Shown: positions 43,052 through 51,263 of the stretch, piece by piece | Layout of the letters: every line of letters begins with the position of its first letter | Position numbering within the stretch: the stretch's first letter is position 1 | Assembly (NCBI GenBank): GCA_963765285.1 | Contig: CAVXVR010000002.1 | Span: 397,024-461,023, forward strand | DNA from: CAVWZH01 sp963765285 | GTDB taxonomy: Bacteria; Acidobacteriota; Terriglobia; Terriglobales; Acidobacteriaceae | Reading direction: 5' to 3' | DNA length: 64,000 nucleotides | Position numbers and translations under genes: made by a program | Notes under the pieces: generated by a model | Seen by the model: only the letters and a program-made list of their open reading frames with translations | Told to the model about the DNA's origin: nothing | Databases searched by the model: none

Positions 43052-43106
43052 GATATATATGTTCGTTTGTGCACAGCAACATAGGCGGGTTAATCACAGG
43101 AAACAA

Positions 43107-43632
43107 ATGAAATCTTCCACCGTCATTATCAAGAAATACGCCAACCGCAGGCTGTATGATACTGGCGGCAGCCGCTATGTGAACCTCGACGACATTGCCG
43201 CGCTTATTCGCGAAGGCAAGGAACTGAAGGTCGTCGACGCGAAAACCGGCCAGGACCTGACCCGCGTCACGTTGACCCAAATCATCACCGAAGACGCCAA
43301 GGACAAGCCCACTGGCCTGCCTCTCGAACTGCTTCGCCAGCTCATCATCGCCTCGGATGAGGTGCGGCAGGAATTCGTCATGTGGTATTTGAAGTCCGCG
43401 TTTGACACCTATCAGAAGGTGCAGGACGCGGTGCAGAGCCGTTTGGGCGAAGTGCAGTCCGCCATATCTGTCACCGGTAGACATGATGAAGAAATTTCTG
43501 GGTGCACCGCCACCGACGCCGAAGGCGGAGGCCGAGCCGGAGATGGATGCCCTGCGCAAACGCGTGGCGGAGCTGGAGGCGCGGCTGGAAAAGGGCACGC
43601 GGAAGAAGCCGCGGAAGCGGGTGAGAGCCTAG
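43107..43632 (+). CDS. phaR: PhaR-type polyhydroxyalkanoate synthesis repressor with apparent frameshift
   Basis: DNA- and PHA-binding repressor of granule genes, about 174 residues if restored. The N-terminus VIIKKYANRRLYDTGGSRYVNLDDIAALIREGKELKVVDAKTG is the PHB/PHA accumulation regulator DNA-binding domain, followed by TQIITEDAKD. The frame continues to VQSRLGEVQSAIS; a second frame then gives SPVDMMKKFLGAPPP and the coiled-coil tail MDALRKRVAELEARL ending KKPRKRVRA. One extra base near 43463-43480 separates them. AGGAAA precedes ATG 43107. It is divergent from its probable target, the phasin-like gene. If the shift is real, the shortened protein keeps the DNA-binding part but loses its coiled coil. 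Confidence 0.85.
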
Positions 43633-43760
43633 AAGCATTTCGTGAAGTGGAAGGTTGCGAAGAGGTGAAGAGGTAAAGAGACGATTTCCTTCCAATCCTC
43701 CCAGGCACCATGACTCGAATGTGCTATGGAGCAGGTTGGACCCTAGCGGTATAATCCGTC

Positions 43761-44637
43761 ATGGAACAAGCATCCGCCTGCTATGCGCACGCCGGCGTAA
43801 AGGTGCGCGGATGCGGGCAGACTCAGGCCGAACTTGCGCACACAGAAAAGGGCGACACGTCCCTCGAAGCTCAGGTCCCGCAAGCGATCACCCCAACCTC
43901 ACCCCGAAGCCAGTAATTCCCTGTGGACCGAAGCGCTGTTCGGAGCCGAAGTCCTGCTGCTGCATGCCATGCCGGTTTACTACGGCTTTGGCGTACCGCG
44001 TGGCGATGACTCCGGCGTTGTCATCATTCCCGGCTTTCTCGGCACCGATCTTTATCTGACGGAACTGCACGGCTGGCTGGGACGCATCGGCTACCGGCCG
44101 TATTTTTCCGGCATCGGCATTAACGCCGACTGCCCTAACCTGCTGATCCAGCGCCACGTGAGCGACACCATCAAGAAAGCGTTGGACGAGACGGGCCGCA
44201 AAATTCACTTGATCGGCCACAGCTTGGGAGGAGTGATCGCCCGCTCTATTGCCGGCGCGAGGCCGAAAGACATCGCGTCCGTCATCACCCTGGCATCGCC
44301 CATTCGCGGCACGGTCGCGAACCGCGCTGTTGTCCATGCCGCGGAAGCCATTCGCCTGCGCATCCTGCAGGAGCATGGCAATGGTGTGTTGCCGCACTGC
44401 TACACCGGGCGCTGCACCTGCAATTTTATTGATTCGCTGCGTCGCGAAGTTCCGGACTCCATGCTCCAGACCGCGATTTATACCCGGCACGACGGCATCG
44501 TGGACTGGCGCTACTGCATGACCAAGAGCAATGGGAATGATTTTGAAGTGCCCGGCACGCACATTGGGATGGCGTTCAATCCGTCCGCATACTCGATTGT
44601 TGCCGAACGCCTGGCGCTGACTCATTCAGAAGGATAA
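43761..44637 (+). CDS. alpha/beta hydrolase, triacylglycerol-lipase-like, probable frameshift near N-terminus
   Basis: Lipase/esterase-like protein. The core frame is open from 43834 to 44637 and shows GVVIIPGFLGTDLYL (oxyanion region), KIHLIGHSLGGVIARSIAGARP (nucleophile Ser in GHSLGG), SVITLASPIRG and a C-terminal DGIVDWRYCM with His in GTHIGMAFNPS. Upstream in this frame the peptide is Arg/Ser-rich and lacks a good start. The adjacent frame begins at ATG 43761, right after TATAAT (43750-43755), reads MEQASACYAHAGVKV and stops at 43914. One extra base near 43905-43913, where CCCC occurs, would join them to give 291 residues. Cytoplasmic; it may act on stored lipid or PHA. Confidence 0.7.
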
Positions 44638-44693
44638 CGTGGCCCGGGCGGGCCCTTCGACCTCGCTCAGGGCAGCTCCCAAGGCGCTCGGCT

Positions 44694-45704
44694 CTACGCG
44701 TTTTTGTTCAGACGGCCAACCATTTCCAAAACGGCGCCGTCACCCGTCTCTAATTCCTCGACGTCTCCACCGGGCTGTTCCAAACGCAGCGACGCCTTTG
44801 CCAGACTATTGTTTACGACTTCAAAGCTGCCCGAACAATCCGTCTTGAGGTAGGGCAAGCGATGAATGCTCGGCCCTGTGCCATCGAAAGCTGCTTCCAA
44901 TTGCAAGCCACCTTTTGTAGAACTGCGAAAATTCCATGCGAATTCATTCGACGCTCTTCCCTTCTCCCGCAAGTTCCGCATCACGTGCTGCCTGCCTTCG
45001 TGCCAGAGCACAGCCTGGCGAAAGACCAATCCGAACGGCATCTCGTAGACCAGCGCCTCCAGTGTGCTCGCCGGTCCCCGGGTCCGGGGAAAATATGCGT
45101 GCGCCCACCGCCAGAAGTCGCGATGCCGGTATCCACAGTTGTGCCCCTGCACGCCCAAGCCCAGCGCATCTCCGGCAAACTTCCGGCCATCGAGCGCGAT
45201 CTGTCCGGAGAAGAGCGCATCAGAATGAGGCGTTCGGGAAAACCCGATCCAGCCCTTGTGGCTCAGGGTGACAGCAAATGTTGAACGATAATGGAGATCC
45301 CAAGAGATCTTGTGTCCGTCTACCTGTAGCACTCCGTGGCAGGAATTCTCGTCGATTCGATTGTCGCTGATCCGGAAGTGAAATGGACTTTGCCTTCTGG
45401 TGCTGAGGTCCGCATCCTTCAACGGAAATCCCTGAATGAAGCTCTGCGGCTTTTCATCCCGCGGAAACCACGTGGCCCATACCTGTGCCGACATACCTCG
45501 CGGATTCCCGGGGCAACCGTCCCGCCCCGGATTCAGCAGCAAATATCGGAACCACCACGCCCCGGATCCGTCCGCTAGTCCGAGACGAATAAACCAGACC
45601 TCGTAGCGGCGGCGGCTGGAAAGTGAGGAATAGACTTCGTTCAGGGTCTTCACGGTAGCCGCTCCGATTGTATAGCTGGAGAAGGGCGAGGAATCGCGGG
45701 TCAT
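44694..45704 (-). CDS. hypothetical protein with CrtC/lipocalin-like features
   Basis: 336 residues, not firmly recognised. Many Trp/aromatic beta-strand segments (YEVWFIRLGLADGSGAWWFRYLLL, ISWDLHYRSTF, QGHNCGYRHRDFWRWAHAYF, LEALVYEMPFG) recall the carotenoid 1,2-hydratase CrtC/AttH two-lipocalin fold. The segment QGHNCGYRH-x3-WRWAHA is like the central motif there. No signal peptide is evident. A GTG at 45653 (VKTLNEVYSS) is an alternative start. It converges with the lipase gene and is divergent, with 65 bases between them, from the gene at 45770. A role on a hydrophobic substrate is inference. Confidence 0.7.
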   Translation of the reverse strand: MTRDSSPFSSYTIGAATVKTLNEVYSSLSSRRRYEVWFIRLGLADGSGAWWFRYLLLNPGRDGCPGNPRGMSAQVWATWFPRDEKPQSFIQGFPLKDADLSTRRQSPFHFRISDNRIDENSCHGVLQVDGHKISWDLHYRSTFAVTLSHKGWIGFSRTPHSDALFSGQIALDGRKFAGDALGLGVQGHNCGYRHRDFWRWAHAYFPRTRGPASTLEALVYEMPFGLVFRQAVLWHEGRQHVMRNLREKGRASNEFAWNFRSSTKGGLQLEAAFDGTGPSIHRLPYLKTDCSGSFEVVNNSLAKASLRLEQPGGDVEELETGDGAVLEMVGRLNKNA

Positions 45705-45769
45705 GCCGGTTCAAGCTTGCATGTATCATTTGACCCGCAAGGGCAGATCACGATCAGAATAGGTTCACA

Positions 45770-46561
45770 ATGGCGCAAACTGTCGCTCCGGTTCAGCTGA
45801 AGCAGGAAACGCTGGGGGCTTTTGACGCCTACATTCGCGACGCCGAGGCGGCCATGGAGCAGACGCAGGGCGGCAACGGCCCGTTCCTGTGGTCCGACAC
45901 CGACGCGAAGAGAGCCCTGCAAGTCCGCGGAGGCGGTGTGGTGGCGCAATTCTGGTCGGGTAAAAAGCCGGTCAAAGTGCCGCATGGTTTGGTCCACGAT
46001 TGGATCGGCGCCACACTGATTCCTAAGGTGACCGTTGAAGACGTGCTTACACTAGTGCAGAACTACGATCACCACAAGAACATCTACAAGCCAGAGGTGG
46101 TTGACTCAAAATTAATCAGGCATCACGGTAACAATTTCAAGATCTACCTGCGTCTGCTTAAAAAGAAGATCATCACGGTGGTTCTGGACACTTATCATGA
46201 CGTGCACTATCGCTCTCTGGGTGGAGAGCGATGGCTCTGTCGTTCGCACACTACAAAAATTGCTGAAGTGGAAAAGGCCGGAAGTCCTCAGGAAAAAGTA
46301 CTGCTGCCGGATACGGGCCTCGGGTTCCTGTGGCGCTTGTATTCCTATTGGCGATTCGAGGAGCGGGATGGCGATGTCTACCTTGAGTGTCGCGCCATTT
46401 CGCTGACGCGTGACGTACCCTTGGGACTAGGATGGATCATCGAGCCGATCATCCAAGAGCTGCCGAAGGAGTCCTTGGTCAACACGCTCGAGGCCACACG
46501 CAAGGCGATGCGCGCCGGGGCGAAGAAGAGTACGGGTAATTCGTCTATTCTTGACCACTAG
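45770..46561 (+). CDS. conserved hypothetical protein, possible SRPBCC/START-like fold
   Basis: 263 residues. Mixed alpha/beta, with FWSGKKPVKVPHGLVHDWIGATLIPKVTVEDVLTLVQNYDHHKNIYKPEVVDSKLI, a long basic strand (FKIYLRLLKKKIITVVLDTYHDVHY) and a C-terminal YSYWRFEERDGDVYLECRAISLTRDVPLGLGW. This strand and helix order suits a lipid-binding helix-grip fold. I have the impression similar proteins are common in acidobacterial genomes, but give no name. No transmembrane segment or signal peptide. It stands alone between the divergent gene at 45704 and the arginine-type operon. Confidence 0.72.
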   Translation: MAQTVAPVQLKQETLGAFDAYIRDAEAAMEQTQGGNGPFLWSDTDAKRALQVRGGGVVAQFWSGKKPVKVPHGLVHDWIGATLIPKVTVEDVLTLVQNYDHHKNIYKPEVVDSKLIRHHGNNFKIYLRLLKKKIITVVLDTYHDVHYRSLGGERWLCRSHTTKIAEVEKAGSPQEKVLLPDTGLGFLWRLYSYWRFEERDGDVYLECRAISLTRDVPLGLGWIIEPIIQELPKESLVNTLEATRKAMRAGAKKSTGNSSILDH

Positions 46562-46640
46562 CGTTTGCCGGCAATTAAGTGCCGGTTGAGCCCCCTAAGC
46601 CTCTCAAACCCTAGATGCTAGTTTGACACGGTGGAGGTCT

Positions 46641-46705
46641 GGTGACCCTCGTCACTGAGACAAGCGACCTTCGTCACAGTCTTCAATTATCAGAACCTTT
46701 GTAAT
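46641..46705 (+). promoter_or_regulatory. tandem CRP/FNR-type sites and -10 for the carbamoyltransferase operon
   Basis: GGTGA-CCCTCG-TCACT at 46641-46656 and AGCGA-CCTTCG-TCACA at 46663-46678 have centres 22 bases apart. A -10-like TGTAAT at 46700-46705 predicts a start at 46712, placing the sites at -63.5 and -41.5. The leader to ATG 46826 is then 114 bases and GC-rich. Apart from this promoter, the 264-base gap from 46562 to 46825 holds no gene. Confidence 0.65.
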
Positions 46706-46825
46706 GAATAGGACTAGGGCTAGGTCCGCGAGGGCCGGGAGGATACCAGGCGCCAGCGGGGCCCGACGAGCATAGACGGAGAGCCCAGCGCTTGAGCCTA
46801 ACGTTGTTCCGGCGGGGGTGCAATC

Positions 46826-47797
46826 ATGAGTGGGAAAGACTTCTTATCCATCCGGGATTTCTCGCCAACCGAAATCGAATATCTGCTGCTTCTGGGCCGG
46901 GAAATCAAGGCCCACCCCTCGGCATACATTGAGGCGCTTCAGGGCAAAGCGCTGGCCATGATCTTTGAGAAACCGTCACTGCGGACACGAGTAAGCTTCG
47001 ACGTCGGGATTCAGCAACTGGGCGGATTCTCGTTGTATCTGTCTCCGGCGGAAATCAGCCTGGGCAAGCGGGAGTCGGTGTATGACGCGGCCAGGAACCT
47101 CGAGCGCATGGTGCAGGGGATCATGGTGCGCACGTTCGCCCACGAAGTTGTGGAACAGATGGCGAGACACGCGCGCATCCCTGTAATTAACGGCCTCACG
47201 GACTTCAGCCATCCCTGCCAGGCCATGGCCGACTATCTCACGATGTGGGAAATCAAAGGCAAGCTGGAGGGGCTGCACGTAGCCTTTGTAGGCGACGGCA
47301 ACAACGTCGCTCACTCGCTGATGTTCGCGGGCGCTCAACTGGGCGTGCAGGTTTGGGTGGCAACGCCGCCCGGCTACGAGCCCTGTTCAGAAGCCATCCA
47401 GTGGGCGCGCCAGCGCGCAAAAGACACTGGTGGAAACTGCGTTGTCACCAATGATCCACGGGAAGCGGTTTCCCACGCAGATGTCGTCTACACCGACGTG
47501 TGGGCGAGCATGGGGCAGGAAGCTGAGGTGGAGGAGCGGGGGAGGCTTTTCCACCCCTATCAGGTGAACTCTGCTTTGTTCGCCCGCGCCAAGCGAGATG
47601 CCATCTTTATGCATTGTCTGCCAGCCCACCGCGGCGAAGAGGTCAGCGCCGATGTGATTGATTCGCCACGCTCGGTTGTGTTCCAGCAGGCTGAAAACCG
47701 CCTACATGTGCAGAAAGCAATCATGGTGGAACTTATGAAAGATGTGCCAGTGGGGTCGTTCAAGCAAGCCGAAACCCCGGAGTTGGCGCATGCCTGA
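46826..47797 (+). CDS. argF: ornithine carbamoyltransferase
   Basis: 323 residues. Carbamoyl-phosphate loop EKPSLRTRVSFD, HPCQAMADYLT, NNVAHSLMFAGAQLG, and the ornithine-binding HCLPAHRGEEV all match OTC. It catalyses ornithine + carbamoyl phosphate to citrulline + phosphate; next to carbamate kinase it may run in reverse, giving carbamoyl phosphate for ATP synthesis. ATG 46826 follows a GGGGG-rich stretch. First gene of a four-gene operon, 13 bases before carbamate kinase. Regulation is probably by the CRP/FNR-type tandem site; no arginine-repressor box was recognised. Confidence 0.93.
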   Translation: MSGKDFLSIRDFSPTEIEYLLLLGREIKAHPSAYIEALQGKALAMIFEKPSLRTRVSFDVGIQQLGGFSLYLSPAEISLGKRESVYDAARNLERMVQGIMVRTFAHEVVEQMARHARIPVINGLTDFSHPCQAMADYLTMWEIKGKLEGLHVAFVGDGNNVAHSLMFAGAQLGVQVWVATPPGYEPCSEAIQWARQRAKDTGGNCVVTNDPREAVSHADVVYTDVWASMGQEAEVEERGRLFHPYQVNSALFARAKRDAIFMHCLPAHRGEEVSADVIDSPRSVVFQQAENRLHVQKAIMVELMKDVPVGSFKQAETPELAHA

Positions 47798-47810
47798 TTA
47801 AGGTACAGAT

Positions 47811-48812
47811 ATGAAGACCATGCTGCTTGCGGTGGGCGGAAACTCTCTGATTCGCGCCGGCGAAAAAGGGACCATTGCTGAGCAGTTGGCAAACGCCCGC
47901 CGCACGGCGGCGCAGATTGTCGCACTGATCGGTCAGGGCTACCGCATCGTTCTCACTCACGGTAATGGACCCCAGGTGGGCGCAGCCCTGCTGCGATCGG
48001 AGCGGGGAGCAAGCCAGGTCCCGGGCCATCCTCTCGATGTGTGCGACGCGTCCACGCAGGGCGAAATTGGATATCTGCTGCAGCAAGTCCTGGAAAACGA
48101 GTTGGAAGCAGCCGGCCTGCAGGTTCCGGTGGTCACGGTATTGACCCAGAGCCTGGTCTCGCTCGACGACCCGGCCATGAATCATCCCAGCAAACCGATC
48201 GGCCCTTTTTACTCTCTGGTGGAAGCCGAGGAGCGCCGGCGTGCCTTCGGCTGGGAGATCGTGGAAGATGCATTGCGCGGCTATCGCCGCATCGTGCCTT
48301 CGCCCCAGCCGATCGAGATTGTAGAGGCCGATGTAATCCACGACCTTGTCGAGCTGGGCGTGCTGGTGATTGCCTGCGGCGGCGGCGGGATTCCGGTCGC
48401 GCGCAAGAACGGAATTCTGCAAGGAGTGGAAGCCGTCATTGACAAAGACCGGGCATCCGCCCTGCTGGCTTCACGCCTGGGCATGGACCTGTTCGTCATC
48501 TCGACCGACACCGACTACGTCTACTTCAACTACAAAACGCCGGGACAGCAAGCGCTACGGAGGGTCAGGGCGGCTGAATTGGAAGAGTACGACAAAGCCG
48601 GCCATTTTCCTCCCGGCAACATGGGGCCGAAGGTGGAGTCGGCGCTCCGCTTCCTGCGCGACGGCGGAAGAGAATGCATCATCACGTCCTGCGAACACCT
48701 GGCCGAGGCTGTGGGCGGAGGGGCAGGTACGCACATTCTTCCAGACAACGAGAAAGCCGGAACGGAGCAGGAGTTTTCCCTGGAAGTTCCGGTGGGAGGA
48801 CTCACGACATGA
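47811..48812 (+). CDS. arcC: carbamate kinase
   Basis: 333 residues. MLLAVGGNSLI at the N-terminus, THGNGPQVGAALLRSE, CDASTQGEIGYLLQQVL, VIACGGGGIPVARKNG, VIDKDRASALLASRLGMDLFVISTDTDYVY and MGPKVESALRFL are the amino-acid-kinase-fold motifs of carbamate kinase. It makes ATP from carbamoyl phosphate, giving CO2 and ammonia. AAGG precedes ATG 47811. The stop overlaps the next gene's ATG in ATGA. Its presence between two carbamoyltransferases marks the operon as catabolic rather than purely biosynthetic. Confidence 0.94.
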   Translation: MKTMLLAVGGNSLIRAGEKGTIAEQLANARRTAAQIVALIGQGYRIVLTHGNGPQVGAALLRSERGASQVPGHPLDVCDASTQGEIGYLLQQVLENELEAAGLQVPVVTVLTQSLVSLDDPAMNHPSKPIGPFYSLVEAEERRRAFGWEIVEDALRGYRRIVPSPQPIEIVEADVIHDLVELGVLVIACGGGGIPVARKNGILQGVEAVIDKDRASALLASRLGMDLFVISTDTDYVYFNYKTPGQQALRRVRAAELEEYDKAGHFPPGNMGPKVESALRFLRDGGRECIITSCEHLAEAVGGGAGTHILPDNEKAGTEQEFSLEVPVGGLTT

Positions 48813-49786
48813 ACCATGCTCCTGCGAACGCGGCACAAGGCGCACCACCTGCGAAAGCCCCGCCGGAAGTTGGCGCGAGATTAAAGCACGTTGTCGAATC
48901 TCAGCAGTTCACGTTGCCGCTGCTCATGGAGCTATTCGACCGTTCCCGCGGAATGGAGCGCGTGGTGGCCCGGGGAGGGTCGCTCGATTACCAGAACCGG
49001 ATCATGGCGACCCTGTTCTACACGCCTTCCACGCGCACGCGGTTTTCCTTCGAAGCTGCCATGTACCGGCTCGGGGGACGAGTGCTCTCCACCGAACAGG
49101 CGCGAGCTTTCTCTTCCGAGATCGAAGGAGAACAGGTGGAAGACTCCATCCGCATCGTGGGCAACTACGCGGATGTCATCGTGATTCGCCACCACGAGGA
49201 GGGTGGCGCGCGGCGTGCGGCCGAGGTCTCGGCGGTCCCGGTGATCAATGCCGGGGACGGCAATGGCGGACAACATCCGACCCAAGCCCTGCTCGATCTA
49301 TACACCATTTACCGGGAGCGCCCGCTCAACGGTTTAAGCCTGGCCATCATCGGTGAACTGGATAAGGGACGCACGGCACGGTCCTTGGCCTATCTGCTGG
49401 CGAAGTTTGAGCGGGTGAAGATTTTCTTTGTCAGTCCGCCCGAGCTTCAGATGAAGCCGGATATTCTGGATTATCTCGATGACCATGGTATCGCCTACGA
49501 ATTGGAATCAGACATTGATCGCGTGATCGGCGAAGTGGATGTGGTGTACCAGACACGCATTCGGCCTGAGCGGATGGCTGGACTCGGCGACCTGAAACGT
49601 TACGCTATCGATTCCGCGGTGTTGCAGAAGATGAAGACCGATGCCCTTGTACTGCACCCCTTGCCGCGTACTGTCGAACTCGATAAGTCTGTCGATCAGG
49701 ATCCCCGGGCGCTTTATTTTCGCCAGGCCGCGAATGGTCTGTACGTAAGGATGGCATTGCTCACGATGTTGCTGGAACGGAATTAA
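48809..49786 (+). CDS. aspartate carbamoyltransferase-like catalytic protein
   Basis: 325 residues. FYTPSTRTRFSFEAAMYRLGG (carbamoyl-phosphate STRTR loop), GDGNGGQHPTQALLDLYTI, ELDKGRTARSLAYLLA, YQTRIRPERM and LHPLPRTVELDKSVDQDPRALYFRQ are PyrB motifs. The HPLPR loop with a downstream DQDPRA favours aspartate as the second substrate. It overlaps arcC by four bases. A PyrB-like enzyme in a carbamate kinase operon, with no other pyrimidine gene around, could have a catabolic or different amino acid substrate. The N-terminal 30 residues are Ala/Pro-rich. Confidence 0.88.
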   Translation: MNHAPANAAQGAPPAKAPPEVGARLKHVVESQQFTLPLLMELFDRSRGMERVVARGGSLDYQNRIMATLFYTPSTRTRFSFEAAMYRLGGRVLSTEQARAFSSEIEGEQVEDSIRIVGNYADVIVIRHHEEGGARRAAEVSAVPVINAGDGNGGQHPTQALLDLYTIYRERPLNGLSLAIIGELDKGRTARSLAYLLAKFERVKIFFVSPPELQMKPDILDYLDDHGIAYELESDIDRVIGEVDVVYQTRIRPERMAGLGDLKRYAIDSAVLQKMKTDALVLHPLPRTVELDKSVDQDPRALYFRQAANGLYVRMALLTMLLERN

Positions 49787-49806
49787 TGAGGGGATTAATG
49801 GCAGAA

Positions 49807-49826
49807 TCCCGCCGGTTGAGGCGGGA
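49807..49826 (+). repeat. hairpin between the carbamoyltransferase and aminotransferase genes
   Basis: TCCCGCC-GGTTGA-GGCGGGA, a perfect seven-base-pair stem in the 60-odd bases before the aminotransferase gene. No T-run follows, so it is more likely a processing or partial-attenuation element than a full terminator. Confidence 0.5.
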
Positions 49827-49860
49827 ACGATACGTAACCCAAGAATGAATGAGAGGACTT

Positions 49861-51108
49861 ATGCCCACCAAGTTCATGAGCAAAGAAGAGCTAAGCACGA
49901 AGGACTTCGTCGATCTGGAAAACATGTATGGGGCCCACAACTATTATCCCCTGGACGTAGTGATCGAGCGTGCGGAAGGGGTTTGGCTGTGGGACATCGA
50001 GGGCAATCGCTACCTGGATTGCCTGGCCGCGTATTCTGCGGTCAATCAGGGCCATTGTCATCCCAGGATTTTGCAGGCACTGATCGAACAAGCCCACAAA
50101 GTGACGCTCACCTCGCGGGCATTCCGCAATGACCAGCTGCCCATGCTCTACAAAGAACTGAACGAGCTGACCGGTTTCGACATGGCCCTGCCTATGAACT
50201 CCGGGGCCGAAGCGGTAGAGACTGCGATCAAGACGGCCCGAAAGTGGGGATACAAGATTAAAGGCATTCCGGAGGGCAAGGCCGAAATAATTGTTTGCGC
50301 CAACAACTTCCATGGACGCACCACTACGTTAGTCGGCCTCTCCACGGATTCTCAATATCGGGACGGCTTCGGTCCGTTTACTCCGGGCTTCAAGGTCATA
50401 CCTTTCGGCGACGCGCCGGCTTTGCGGGATGCCATCACCCATAACACGTGTGCGTTTCTGGTAGAGCCGATCCAGGGTGAGGCCGGCATCGTCATCCCAC
50501 CCACAGGCTTTCTGAAAGAAGCCGCGGAGATTTGCCGTCAGAACCGGGTCCTCTTGATGGTCGACGAAATTCAGTCTGGTCTGGGTCGTACCGGCAAGCT
50601 CTTCGCCTATATGCATGAAGAGGTTAAGCCTGATGTGGTCATCGTGGGGAAGGCGCTCGCCGGAGGCTTTTATCCCGTCTCCGCGGTGCTGTCTTCTTGG
50701 GGAATTCTCCGCGTCTTTCAGCCCGGGGACCACGGCAGCACCTTTGGCGGAAATCCTCTGGGCTGCGCTGTGGCGCGTGCCGCTCTGCGCGTGCTGGTCG
50801 AAGAAAAACTGGTAGAGCGGTCGGCTCAACTCGGGGCGTACTTTCTGGGGCTGCTTCAAACGCTGCGGTCCCCGGACCTTAAAGAAGTGCGCGGCCGGGG
50901 CTTGTGGATCGGTATCGAACTGCATAGCTCGGCCCGGCCTTACTGCGAAGCGCTGAAGGAGGAAGGGATCCTCTGCAAAGAGACCCATGACAGGGTCCTG
51001 CGCATCGCACCGCCTTTGACCATCCGCCGGGAGGAGATTGACTGGGCATTCGAGCGCATCCGGAAAGTGGTGGAGAAATCTCCGCCTCAGCGCCACTGCA
51101 GTAACTGA
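49861..51108 (+). CDS. rocD: ornithine aminotransferase (class III, PLP)
   Basis: About 415 residues. NYYPLDVVIERAEGVWLWD and YLDCLAAYSAVNQGHCHP are typical of ornithine-oxo-acid transaminases. MNSGAEAVETAIK, NNFHGRT, LLMVDEIQSGLGRTGK and the PLP Lys in IVGKALAGGFYPVSAVLS are all present. It turns ornithine into glutamate semialdehyde with 2-oxoglutarate as amino acceptor, so it links the citrulline/ornithine branch to glutamate and to the gdhA gene 9 kb on. ATG 49861 follows AGAGGA; ATG 49849 is an alternative. Last gene of the operon, convergent with the GTPase gene at 51264. Confidence 0.9.
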   Translation: MPTKFMSKEELSTKDFVDLENMYGAHNYYPLDVVIERAEGVWLWDIEGNRYLDCLAAYSAVNQGHCHPRILQALIEQAHKVTLTSRAFRNDQLPMLYKELNELTGFDMALPMNSGAEAVETAIKTARKWGYKIKGIPEGKAEIIVCANNFHGRTTTLVGLSTDSQYRDGFGPFTPGFKVIPFGDAPALRDAITHNTCAFLVEPIQGEAGIVIPPTGFLKEAAEICRQNRVLLMVDEIQSGLGRTGKLFAYMHEEVKPDVVIVGKALAGGFYPVSAVLSSWGILRVFQPGDHGSTFGGNPLGCAVARAALRVLVEEKLVERSAQLGAYFLGLLQTLRSPDLKEVRGRGLWIGIELHSSARPYCEALKEEGILCKETHDRVLRIAPPLTIRREEIDWAFERIRKVVEKSPPQRHCSN

Positions 51109-51263
51109 GCGGACGGATCAACTCGCCGCGCCACGGGAGTCCCCTCGCTGCGTGCTGGATCACTGAAAGCTTGTTGGTCTCTGGGATATGGGGCGATCCA
51201 AGGTTCCTATACTGTAGTCCTGCCGGGAGCGGCGGCGCAGCCCATACCCCGGGTGCATTCTCG

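Noticed and set aside
43750..43761. Leaderless promoter TATAAT for the lipase gene
   Set aside because: The -10 is perfect, but no -35 lies at 16-18 bp and the ATG is a base too close to the predicted start; kept only as weak support for the ATG 43761 start.
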